From Salinibaculum rarum (GTDB lineage Archaea; Halobacteriota; Halobacteria; Halobacteriales; Haloarculaceae), in the NCBI RefSeq assembly GCF_030505615.1, contig NZ_CP129992.1, forward strand, positions 1,426,001-1,490,000: a DNA stretch of 64,000 nucleotides. Direction: 5' to 3'. The notes beneath the pieces were generated by a model, which had not been told where the DNA came from, made no database searches, and was given only the letters and a program-made list of their open reading frames with translations. This document shows, in pieces, positions 27,972 through 35,449 of this stretch. The number at the start of each line of letters is the position of its first letter. The first letter of the stretch is position 1. The translations under genes and the position numbers were made by a program.

Positions 27972-29108
27972 ATGCACGTCGCCGTTCTCGGTGCTGGCTA
28001 CGCCGGTATCAGTCTGACACGAAAACTCGAAAAGACACTCCCACCCGAAGACCAGATTACGCTCGTCGACGAACGGTCGACCCACCTCGTTCAGCACCTG
28101 ATTCACCGCGTTGTCAGTCACCCGTCCCTGGCCGAGGACCTCCAGTTGCCTATCGAGGACTTGCTCGACCGTGCCGAGTTCCGGCAGGCGGAAGTCACCG
28201 GGTTCGACCCCGACACGGCGACTATCGACCTCGCTGACGGGACACTCTCGGCGGAGTATCTCGCCGTCACCCTCGGCGCAGAGACTGCCTTCTACGAGAT
28301 GTCCGGCGTCCGCACACACGCGACGCCGCTGAAACGTATTGAAGACGCAGAGCAGATTCGCGACGACTTCGCGGACATCCAGGAACACGGCGGCAGCGTC
28401 GTCGTCGGCGGTGCCGGCCTCTCGGGTATCCAGATTGCGGGCGAACTCGCGTCGATGGCCGAGCACGAATCCGACGTCGAGGTCCATCTCGTCGAGCGCC
28501 TCGACACCGTGGCGCCGAACTTCCCCGAGCGGTTCCAGCGGGCCGTCGACGAGGAACTGCGAAACCGGGGCGTGACCGTCCACACCGGCCGCACAGTCGA
28601 GGCGGCCGACGACGACACCATCTCGTTTGCCGACGGTGGGGACCTGGCGTACGACCAGTTCATCTGGACGGGGGGTATCGCGGGACAGGACGTCGCCGGC
28701 GGCGACCGACCGCAGGTGCGTGCCGACCTCAGACTCGGCGACCGGGCGTTCGTCGCGGGCGATACCGCACGCGTCGTCGACGCCGACGGCCAGCCAGCAC
28801 CCGCGAGCGCACAGACGGCTGTCCGGCAGGCAGACGTGGCGGCAAAGAACATCGGAAAGCTCCTCGCCCACGAGCGCAGCGGGGCGGGATTCGAGCCACG
28901 CCTGGACCGCTACCGGTACACGGAACTGGGGTGGCTGGTCAGCGTCGGTGACGGCGCCGTCGCACAGGTCGGCGGACAGATTGTTCGCGGGCGGGCGGCC
29001 AAAGCCCTGAAGACCACAGTCGGGGCTGGCTATCTCACGTCGATTGGCGCAGTCCAGAATGCAAGCGAGTACGTCTGGGAGAAAGTCGGCGTCGCCGAGG
29101 CAGACTGA
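27972..29108 (+). CDS. type II NADH dehydrogenase-like FAD oxidoreductase
   Basis: Pyridine nucleotide-disulfide reductase fold, 378 aa. The FAD motif VAVLGAGYAGISLTRKL is at the N-terminus, the NAD(P)H motif SVVVGGAGLSGIQIAGEL near residue 140, and FVAGDTARVV near residue 258 is the second FAD motif. The C-terminal region is shorter than in classical Ndh and lacks a clear membrane anchor. Family members transfer electrons from NADH to quinone without pumping, or reduce sulfide. With nuo genes upstream, an NDH-2 role is reasonable but not proven. Confidence 0.85.
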   Translation: MHVAVLGAGYAGISLTRKLEKTLPPEDQITLVDERSTHLVQHLIHRVVSHPSLAEDLQLPIEDLLDRAEFRQAEVTGFDPDTATIDLADGTLSAEYLAVTLGAETAFYEMSGVRTHATPLKRIEDAEQIRDDFADIQEHGGSVVVGGAGLSGIQIAGELASMAEHESDVEVHLVERLDTVAPNFPERFQRAVDEELRNRGVTVHTGRTVEAADDDTISFADGGDLAYDQFIWTGGIAGQDVAGGDRPQVRADLRLGDRAFVAGDTARVVDADGQPAPASAQTAVRQADVAAKNIGKLLAHERSGAGFEPRLDRYRYTELGWLVSVGDGAVAQVGGQIVRGRAAKALKTTVGAGYLTSIGAVQNASEYVWEKVGVAEAD

Positions 29109-29120
29109 CGCCGTCGGTGA

Positions 29121-30098
29121 CTACTCGGCTTCTTCGAGCGCGAGGTCGGGCGTCGTCCAGATCACGAACTCGCCGTCGTCGCGGTCGATGACGCCGTTGA
29201 TGTAGTCTTCCTGCATGGGCGGGGTGTTGACCTGGTCGTCGCTGATCGGCGAGACCTGGTGGACGTCGTCGACGACCCAGCCGATGTGCCCCTGGTCTTC
29301 GAAGGCCTCGGCGTCGAAGACGACGATGAGGTCGCCCGCCTCCTTGTTCGGCTTGTCGATGGTCACCTTCGGATTGAGGATGGTCGTAATCTGCCCGCGG
29401 AGGTCGACCACGCCTTCGACGAACTCCGGCGTGTTGGGCACCCGCGTGATGTTGGTGTGCTTGACAATCTCCTCGATGTACTGGATGTCAAGACAGTACT
29501 GCTCGTCGTCGAGCGTGAACTCGAGGACGCGGGTGTCCGGTTCTCTGGTTTCTTCGGTTTCGCCAGCGAGACCCGCAGGCCCTGCCGCGTCTTCGCTTTC
29601 GGCTTCGGCCTCGGTGTCGTCCTCGGACTCCGCATCGCTTTCCTCCGGGGTCGCGACCTGTTCGGCCTGCTCCATGGTCTGTTCCATGGCCGCTTCCATC
29701 TGTTCGGTGCTTGGCAACTCCGCGTGCGTGCCGCTAACGTTCTCGGCTGTCTCGTCGATACTCTCGCCAGCCGCCTCGTCGGCCGCCGACTCGGCGTCCT
29801 GTTCCGGTTCGTCGCGTTCTGGCTCGTCGTCGCTTTCAGCCCCGTCGGTCTCTGGCTCCGTGGTGGTCGCTGCGGCGCCACCGTCTGTCGATGTGGCGGC
29901 CGCCGCGTCGTCGGTCGCTGTCGTCTCCTCCGACGTCGCCGTGTCGGCCGCTGGCTGTGTCTCCGCTGGTTCGTCGTCCTGGCCGGCGTCGGCCGTCTGT
30001 TCGTCGTCGGTTTCGGGCGAGTCGTCCTCGCCGTCGCGCTGTCCCTCGCGCATCCGTCGGATGCGCCGTGCTCGTTCCATGCGTTCGTTTTCACTCAT
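29121..30098 (-). CDS. cheW: CheW chemotaxis adaptor with long acidic N-terminal extension
   Basis: 325-aa protein. The C-terminal ~145 residues are a CheW fold (EFTLDDEQYCLDIQYIEEIV ... VEGVVDLRGQITTILN) that couples transducer proteins to CheA. The first ~175 residues are a disordered run of Asp, Glu, Thr, Ala and Ser, far longer than in usual CheW. The ATG at 30098 overlaps the parA stop by 4 nt, so the pair is translationally coupled. A GTG-type start further upstream inside parA is unlikely. The extension may act as a spacer or docking region. Confidence 0.92.
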   Translation of the reverse strand: MSENERMERARRIRRMREGQRDGEDDSPETDDEQTADAGQDDEPAETQPAADTATSEETTATDDAAAATSTDGGAAATTTEPETDGAESDDEPERDEPEQDAESAADEAAGESIDETAENVSGTHAELPSTEQMEAAMEQTMEQAEQVATPEESDAESEDDTEAEAESEDAAGPAGLAGETEETREPDTRVLEFTLDDEQYCLDIQYIEEIVKHTNITRVPNTPEFVEGVVDLRGQITTILNPKVTIDKPNKEAGDLIVVFDAEAFEDQGHIGWVVDDVHQVSPISDDQVNTPPMQEDYINGVIDRDDGEFVIWTTPDLALEEAE

Positions 30099-30994
30099 GC
30101 TGTCACCTCGGCGTAGCCGAACTGCCTGTCGAGTTCCGTCGCAACGTCCAGGAAGACCTCCTCCATGTCGACGCGCTCCTCGTAGCCGAAAATCGAGGAC
30201 CCGGCCGAGAACGCCCGCTGGAGTGCGACGCGTTTGCGGACCTCCCAGACGGGAAAGTCCGCGAACACTTCTTCTAACCACTGGAGCATCGTCCGGTCCT
30301 CGCTCGTGTTCTCGATGCGGTTTGCCACCACACCCACCGTGTTGACCTCGATACCGACCTGGCTCTCCAGGGCGGCAATCTGGTCGATGAGCAACTCGAT
30401 TGCCCGCTCGGAGGTGGCCTCGGTCAGGGCGGGTACCAGGACGTTTCGCGTCGCGAAGATGCCGGTGTCGGTCAGTTTCCCGTAGAACGGCGGGGAATCG
30501 ACGATGATGTAGTCGTAGTCGTGGTCGATCTCCGACAGCACCACGTCGAGTGCGTCGAGCGCGTGCCCTTCGGTGATGCCCGCCGACTCGACGTTGATTG
30601 CGAGCGATTCCAGTGCCTCGAGTCCGCCCGAGAGGTTCGGGTCGGATTTGATGCGTGCGATGAGGTCGGCAATCGTCAGTTCGTGCTCGGCCTGCAGGAG
30701 GTCGATGCTCGCCGGCAGGACGTCCATCTCATCGTGTTCGACGATGAGGTCGTTGACGACGTCCCGGCGCGTGTGGTCGGTCAGTGCATCGAACAGTGTC
30801 GGTGGCGCAGCGTCGTACGCCTCCACGAGCCCGAGTCCTTCGGTGGCGTTGCCCTGTGGGTCCAGGTCGACAAAGAGGACGTCCCGCCCGCGCTCGTTGA
30901 GCGCGCCAGCGACGTTGATTGCGACCGTAGTCTTGCCAGTCCCGCCCTTGGCGTTCGTCACACAGATTCGCGCACCAGTATCGTCGCCTCTCAT
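30095..30994 (-). CDS. parA: ParA/MinD-family ATPase paired with CheW
   Basis: Deviant-Walker ATPase of 299 aa: KGGTGKTTVAINVAGAL (residues ~15-31) with the signature Lys, VDLDPQGNATEGLGL (switch I), and IVDSPPFYG (Walker B). Coupled by a 4-nt overlap to cheW, which suggests that it positions chemotaxis arrays or archaella as ParC/PomZ-type ParAs do, rather than segregating DNA; no ParB is adjacent. ATG at 30994 is used, a GTG lies one codon upstream. The 245-nt gap to the divergent archaellum gene holds both promoters. Confidence 0.92.
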   Translation of the reverse strand: MRGDDTGARICVTNAKGGTGKTTVAINVAGALNERGRDVLFVDLDPQGNATEGLGLVEAYDAAPPTLFDALTDHTRRDVVNDLIVEHDEMDVLPASIDLLQAEHELTIADLIARIKSDPNLSGGLEALESLAINVESAGITEGHALDALDVVLSEIDHDYDYIIVDSPPFYGKLTDTGIFATRNVLVPALTEATSERAIELLIDQIAALESQVGIEVNTVGVVANRIENTSEDRTMLQWLEEVFADFPVWEVRKRVALQRAFSAGSSIFGYEERVDMEEVFLDVATELDRQFGYAEVTA

Positions 30995-31242
30995 CACCTG
31001 TTGGGAGGTCGGGTTCCCGACGTAATAAAAATACGTTCCTCATTATCACTCGGAAGAAAGCCGCGGCGACCGGCCGCAAGCGATTCCTGGTACCTCTTAT
31101 ACTCTCCCACAACGTCCCACCGTGTCCGCTTTAGGCCTGCAACCGCGGAACCGAAAGCGACGAAATTCCGGCGCAGACCCGTCAGACGGGCGTCTGACTG
31201 TGTGTAACCTTTAACTCGTTGGGGGGCGAAGGTTTCTGTATC

Positions 31243-31737
31243 ATGAGTATCAACCCGCGCGATTACGACCTGGAGGAACTGCGGAAGATGGCCAGGAAGC
31301 GCGGGGGGCAGACCAACGGTGGTGGCGACTCCGAGGCCGACATCGGTCTCGGGTCGATGGGCTCGGGCGAGGAGGAACCGACCGGCCCCACCGGTGGCTC
31401 CTTCCGCGAAGGGCTGTACCGCGAACTCCTTCCCCTGGAGGCCGGGAGCGGCGAGACGACCAAACCGTACCTGAAGGAACTCCCCGAACACTACGCCGGA
31501 GAGAACCTCATCTTCGAGTGGCTCGAATTCCTCCTGCTCCACGCCGGCTATCAGGGTGCCACCGAAGCTTTGGACTACTACGAGTCGGTCGGCTGGATTA
31601 CCGAGGCCGTCGAGGCAGACCTCGGCGATTACCTGCTCGGTATCGACGACCAGAGCGCAAACGACGGCAACGACCTCGACGTCGACGACCACATGCTGAG
31701 TCTCGTCTACGTTGCGAAACTGGCATCGATGGCCTGA
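31243..31737 (+). CDS. archaellum D/E-domain protein (FlaD/ArlD-like)
   Basis: 164-aa protein. A Gly/acidic N-terminal half is followed by the archaellum D/E domain: 'PYLKELPEHYAGENLIFEWLEFLLLHAG' and 'ALDYYESVGWITEAVEADLGDYLLGID' (about residues 70-140). In Euryarchaeota such proteins form the cytosolic ring that links the chemotaxis system to the archaellum motor. It stands alone, not in an arl operon, next to cheW-parA. ATG at 31243 is chosen, with CTTTAACT about 34 nt upstream. Confidence 0.88.
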   Translation: MSINPRDYDLEELRKMARKRGGQTNGGGDSEADIGLGSMGSGEEEPTGPTGGSFREGLYRELLPLEAGSGETTKPYLKELPEHYAGENLIFEWLEFLLLHAGYQGATEALDYYESVGWITEAVEADLGDYLLGIDDQSANDGNDLDVDDHMLSLVYVAKLASMA

Positions 31738-31770
31738 CCGGTCGTATAGCCTCCGTTACCTTTTTCGATT

Positions 31771-31780
31771 CTTATATACC
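31771..31780 (+). promoter_or_regulatory. TATA box of the actin-like gene
   Basis: CTTATATACC centred about 29 nt before the ATG at 31804, suited to a leaderless transcript independent of the archaellum D/E gene. Confidence 0.55.
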
Positions 31781-31803
31781 GGGCGCGCTGTAACAGGCCG
31801 TGT

Positions 31804-32889
31804 ATGAGTACCGATGTGGACGCCGAGACCGAAGAGGTGTCGGGCAGCAGCGGAAGCGACGGTGACGGGGCCGTACCCGTCGGGGTCAAACTCGGGAGCA
31901 CACGGACTGTCATCGCATACCCCACCGAAGACGGGGGGCTACAGACTATCCGGACGCTGACCTGTCTGGCGAGCTACGAGGATGCGCTGACCGGCGAGGA
32001 GAAGTACCTCTACGGTGAGGAGGCCGCCCGGGAGTATCCCGACCGCGTGCAGTTTATGCTGCGCTCGGGACTGCCGGAGGACGAGGACCGTGCGGAACTG
32101 ACCGAGCAGTTTTTCAGCACCGTCATCGAGTCCCACGACATCCCCGAGGATAGCGCGGTCGTCTACGCGATTCCGACTATCGACAACCCTGCCGGACTTG
32201 AGAACCTCCAGAACGTCATCGAGAACAGTCCCATCGGGACTGCGCTCATGGAGAGTTACCCCGAATCACTCTGTGGGTCTATCCCCGCCTTTGGCGACGA
32301 CCTCGAAGCCATCGAGCAGATTTTCATCGCCGTCAACATGGGGTCGACGAACCTGGAAGCGTCTGCCTACCGGCGTGGCGAACAGATCTCTCCGTTCACG
32401 ACCGGTGCGGTCACCGGCAACGAAGTCGACCGCGTCATCGCCAACTACGTCGAAGAAGAGACCCAGGGGCGGGTCAACATCGACATCACGACCGCCAGAG
32501 AGTACAAGGAAGAACACGCCGACTTCGAGGAGTTCGAACCCTTCACCGACATCATCCAACAGCCCGGCGGTGGCTCCCACGAGTTCACCATCGAGCGGTC
32601 GGTGATGGACGCGTGCAACGAGTACCTCGACGACGTTGTCGAGGAGTTTGCCAACACCTTCCTCTCGCAGTTGGCCAACGACCACATGAAAGTCTACCAG
32701 CTCGCACTCGACCGCCCGGTCGTGCTGACCGGTGGCATGGCCTGTATCCCGGGCGTCGTCGAGGAGTTCGAAGAACGCGTCGGCGAGGCACTCGGCCGCG
32801 ACATCGAGGCCGTCGCCGCCGACCGGCCCGACCTCTCGGCGACCATCGGCGCACAGCGTATCGCTGCGCGACTCGCCCAGAACGACTAA
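31804..32889 (+). CDS. actin/MreB-superfamily ATPase-like protein (possible volactin homologue)
   Basis: 361-aa protein with the actin/Hsp70 fold layout: phosphate-1 region 'PVGVKLGSTRTVIAY' near residue 25, connect/phosphate-2 'IAVNMGSTNLEASAYR' near residue 175, and adenosine motif 'PVVLTGGMACIPGVVEEF' near residue 303. An acidic 20-residue tail precedes the core. Haloarchaea have a single actin-like cell-shape protein called volactin; this may be its homologue, by inference from fold and length only. Its position beside archaellum D/E, parA and cheW suggests spatial organisation of the cell. The stop overlaps the convergent 58-aa gene by 4 nt. Confidence 0.82.
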   Translation: MSTDVDAETEEVSGSSGSDGDGAVPVGVKLGSTRTVIAYPTEDGGLQTIRTLTCLASYEDALTGEEKYLYGEEAAREYPDRVQFMLRSGLPEDEDRAELTEQFFSTVIESHDIPEDSAVVYAIPTIDNPAGLENLQNVIENSPIGTALMESYPESLCGSIPAFGDDLEAIEQIFIAVNMGSTNLEASAYRRGEQISPFTTGAVTGNEVDRVIANYVEEETQGRVNIDITTAREYKEEHADFEEFEPFTDIIQQPGGGSHEFTIERSVMDACNEYLDDVVEEFANTFLSQLANDHMKVYQLALDRPVVLTGGMACIPGVVEEFEERVGEALGRDIEAVAADRPDLSATIGAQRIAARLAQND

Positions 32890-33062
32890 TCGTCGCCGTC
32901 GACCCAGCAGTCAAACCAGCGGATAACCCGCTGCCCCACATCGTCTGTGCCCTCGATGCCGTCCCCGAGGCGACGCGACGCCGTTTCGGTGCCCGTTCGC
33001 CGCTCGGTTCCGTGCGGGTCGCGTCTGAGTTCGTCTGGCAACGATATTCTAAACCGGGGCAT
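32886..33062 (-). CDS. small hypothetical protein, 58 aa
   Basis: Frame starting MPRFRISLPDELRRDPHG and ending VIRWFDCWVDGDD. It is acidic toward the end. TTTTACGG about 27 nt before the ATG fits a leaderless promoter. It converges on the actin-like gene and overlaps it by 4 nt. No family recognised. It fills what would otherwise be an empty 300-nt gap. Confidence 0.5.
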   Translation of the reverse strand: MPRFRISLPDELRRDPHGTERRTGTETASRRLGDGIEGTDDVGQRVIRWFDCWVDGDD

Positions 33063-33188
33063 ACCCCAGAGTGTCTGTCAGCGCAACCGTAAAACCCCGT
33101 CAGACAACCGTCTGCTGCCCGCTGTGGTGTCTTCGACTGTCTGGGAACGGCCCGAGTGGTTAACAACGTGGACCTCGAACCACCACGT

Positions 33189-33320
33189 ATGACCAACTGC
33201 CCTCGGTGTGGGACGCGGATGAGCCACAACGACGAGACGACGAAACTGACAGAGTACGTCTGTTCGAACTGCCACAACACCGAAATCGTCTGGAAACCGG
33301 CCTATCGGGTCACCGCGTAA
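33189..33320 (+). CDS. 43-residue zinc-finger protein, copy 1
   Basis: Starts MTNCPRCGTRMSHNDE and has two CxxC knuckles (CPRCG and CSNCHN) 24 residues apart, a zinc-ribbon micro-protein. It ends FRVTA-like (YRVTA). A paralogue of identical length lies 87 nt downstream on the same strand. Such micro-proteins often regulate or bind nucleic acid or protein partners; no partner is evident here. Confidence 0.75.
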   Translation: MTNCPRCGTRMSHNDETTKLTEYVCSNCHNTEIVWKPAYRVTA

Positions 33321-33407
33321 CCCGATTTTCCCGCCCCAGATAGCCGGCTCTCCCAGGGGGCGGAAACCATAATGATTAATAATCCCCTCGTCGTAGGAAG
33401 AAACGCA

Positions 33408-33539
33408 ATGACTCAGTGTACCCGATGTGGCTCGCGGATGAACTACAACGACGAAACAACAAAGCTGACAGAATACGCCTGTCCGAACTGCCACAGCACG
33501 GAAATCATCCAGAAAGAATCGTTCCGCGTCACCGCGTGA
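33408..33539 (+). CDS. 43-residue zinc-finger protein, copy 2
   Basis: Starts MTQCTRCGSRMNYNDE, with CTRCG and CPNCHS knuckles; about two thirds of residues match copy 1 at 33189, including the central NDETTKLTEY block. Each copy has its own AT-rich upstream element (here CCATAATGATTAATAATC region). A tandem duplication with some divergence, including nucleotide changes at third positions, so both copies have been kept under selection. Confidence 0.75.
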   Translation: MTQCTRCGSRMNYNDETTKLTEYACPNCHSTEIIQKESFRVTA

Positions 33540-33688
33540 AGATGAACCGACACAACGACGAACTCGGCCACATCGTATCGTCCGCACTGGTACACTCCGT
33601 ATAGACGACTCTCGGCCCCGTTTTCTGACGTCCACTCACCGGCGAGCGGTGCCACCGGCGTAAGTCGTGTCGAGGAAAACCGAGACGG

Positions 33689-33901
33689 TTAGTCTGAGGC
33701 CTGTGCGCCCGAGCTGTTGATGCGGTAGTAGCCGGTAAAGCGGACGACATCGCTGTCGGGCGTGACTGCGTCGCTCACGGATTCACCGGCGACGAGCCGA
33801 CGGACCGCTGTTTGCTCGTCTTCGGGGAGTTCGTCGTAGTCGCTGACCGTTGCCGTCTGCGGAACGTCGTCCAGTTTCTGTGCCGTGAGGTCTCGTACCA
33901 T
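33689..33901 (-). CDS. small hypothetical haloarchaeal protein, 70 aa
   Basis: Starts MVRDLTAQKLDDVPQTATVS; acidic in the first two thirds and ending with 'VVRFTGYYRINSSGAQASD'. No membrane segment, no metal motif. It is divergent from the DUF2237 gene and tail-to-tail with the zinc-finger pair. It looks like a compact globular protein but no family is recognised. Confidence 0.6.
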   Translation of the reverse strand: MVRDLTAQKLDDVPQTATVSDYDELPEDEQTAVRRLVAGESVSDAVTPDSDVVRFTGYYRINSSGAQASD

Positions 33902-34098
33902 GTTTGAGGACTTCTATCACACTGTCAGTACTGGACGTACTTCAATCTACTGGGGCTATTTTTGCCGAGGAAAAGCCTCTCGCCGCCGATTAGATGGGTA
34001 TAAAATAACAAACGTTCATATCGTAGACGAGCGCGAAACTCGGAACGGGCGAGACCCGGCTCCCAAATTGATTACCCTGTTCGGGACCAACGCGGGGT

Positions 34099-34467
34099 AT
34101 GGTCGACGAGCGAAACGTCCTGGGAACCGAACTGGCGACCTGCAGCGAGGACCCGACGACGGGCTACCTGCGGGATGGCTGTTGTCACCACCTCTCCGGG
34201 GATGCCGGTCGGCACGAACTCTGTGCGGTGATGACCGACGAGTTTCTGGAGTACAGCAAGTCGCGGGGCAACGACCTGGTCACGCCGCGGCCGGAACTTG
34301 ACTTTCCCGGCCTCTCGGCGGGCGACCGCTGGTGTCTCTGCATCGACCGCTGGCTCGAAGCGAAAGCCGCCGACGTCGCACCGCCGGTCGTGCTGGAGGC
34401 GACTGCCGAGCAAGTCCTCGACAGAGTCGAACTATCCGAACTCGAAGCGCTCGCTCACGAGAGCTAA
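34099..34467 (+). CDS. DUF2237 family protein
   Basis: 122-aa protein matching the DUF2237 pattern through nearly its full length: NVLGTELATCSEDPTTGYLRDGCCHH, CAVMTDEFLEYSKSRGNDL and FPGLSAGDRWCLCIDRWLEA are the conserved blocks, with several conserved cysteines (CC, CAV, CLC). The biochemical role is not established for the family. It lies 40 nt before the creatininase-family gene, so they may be cotranscribed. Confidence 0.85.
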   Translation: MVDERNVLGTELATCSEDPTTGYLRDGCCHHLSGDAGRHELCAVMTDEFLEYSKSRGNDLVTPRPELDFPGLSAGDRWCLCIDRWLEAKAADVAPPVVLEATAEQVLDRVELSELEALAHES

Positions 34468-34507
34468 TCGCGGTCGCTTTTCACGCTGGCGTTCGTTACT
34501 CCACTCG

Positions 34508-35278
34508 ATGTATCTCGCCGAGGAAGCGTGGCCGGACCTCCGGACGTACTTCGAGGAAGAGTCACTCGCAATCGTTCCGCTGGGGTCGACCGAACAGCAC
34601 GGCCCGCACCTGCCGGAAGGGACCGACCACATGATTGCACAGGCGCTCGCCCGCGAGGCCGCAGCGCGGACCGGCTATCTCTGTACGCCGACCATCAACG
34701 TCGGCGTCAGCCCACACCACCGACAGTTCTACGGGACGATGTGGGTCGACGCGCCGGTCTTCCGGGACTACGTCGAGAGTTTCTCCGAGAACCTCGCGTA
34801 CCACGGCATCGACCGCATCGTCTACGTCAACGCCCACGGCGGGAACGTCGAACACCTCCGGGAAGTCGGCCGACGCCTCCACGAGGCCGAGACGGCCTAC
34901 GCCGTCGAGTGGATGTGGGACGAGTCGATACCCGACCTAGTCGACGACCTCTTCGAGACCAACGGCCCCCACGGCGGCCCCAAGGAGACGGCGATGATTC
35001 AACACATCGCGGGCGAGCTGGTCCACGAGGACCGACTGGCCGAGGCTCGTGACGGCGGCCTCACCGAGTTCGATGCCGACGCGATGCGCGTCCACGGCGC
35101 CCGAACGTTCTACGACGCCATCGACAACACCGAAAACGGCGTGCTCGGCGATCAGACCGACGCGACCGCCGAGAAAGGCGCACAACTGTTCGAAGCCGCG
35201 AGCGACCAGCTCGTCTCGCTGTGTGACTGGTTGGCCGACCGCGACCGCGCGGAACTGCTGCCCGAAGACCACGTCTGA
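34508..35278 (+). CDS. creatininase-family amidohydrolase (possible ArfB formamide hydrolase)
   Basis: 256-aa metal-dependent amidohydrolase: 'PLGSTEQHGPHLPEGTDHMIA' near residue 24 and 'VYVNAHGGNVEHLRE' near residue 108 hold the metal-binding Glu, His and Asp residues of the creatininase fold; 'HGGPKETAMI' near residue 156 is also typical. In Archaea one member, ArfB, hydrolyses the formamide of the riboflavin/F420 precursor. That assignment is possible but other members act on creatinine or mycofactocin. ATG at 34508 starts right at the homology region. Confidence 0.82.
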   Translation: MYLAEEAWPDLRTYFEEESLAIVPLGSTEQHGPHLPEGTDHMIAQALAREAAARTGYLCTPTINVGVSPHHRQFYGTMWVDAPVFRDYVESFSENLAYHGIDRIVYVNAHGGNVEHLREVGRRLHEAETAYAVEWMWDESIPDLVDDLFETNGPHGGPKETAMIQHIAGELVHEDRLAEARDGGLTEFDADAMRVHGARTFYDAIDNTENGVLGDQTDATAEKGAQLFEAASDQLVSLCDWLADRDRAELLPEDHV

Positions 35279-35449
35279 ATTTCCTGGGCTCTGCTCTGTC
35301 TCCTGCCGAGCGACCTGCTTAGTGTTGTTTTTGGACGTTCGTTTACTTCGGCTACGTACAGTCGTGATTATTCGTTATATATCTGGATAGTTAGTGATAC
35401 TGACGCCAATAATCGAAGGTTTTTCAATCGTGCCCAGTGATGACGTGGT

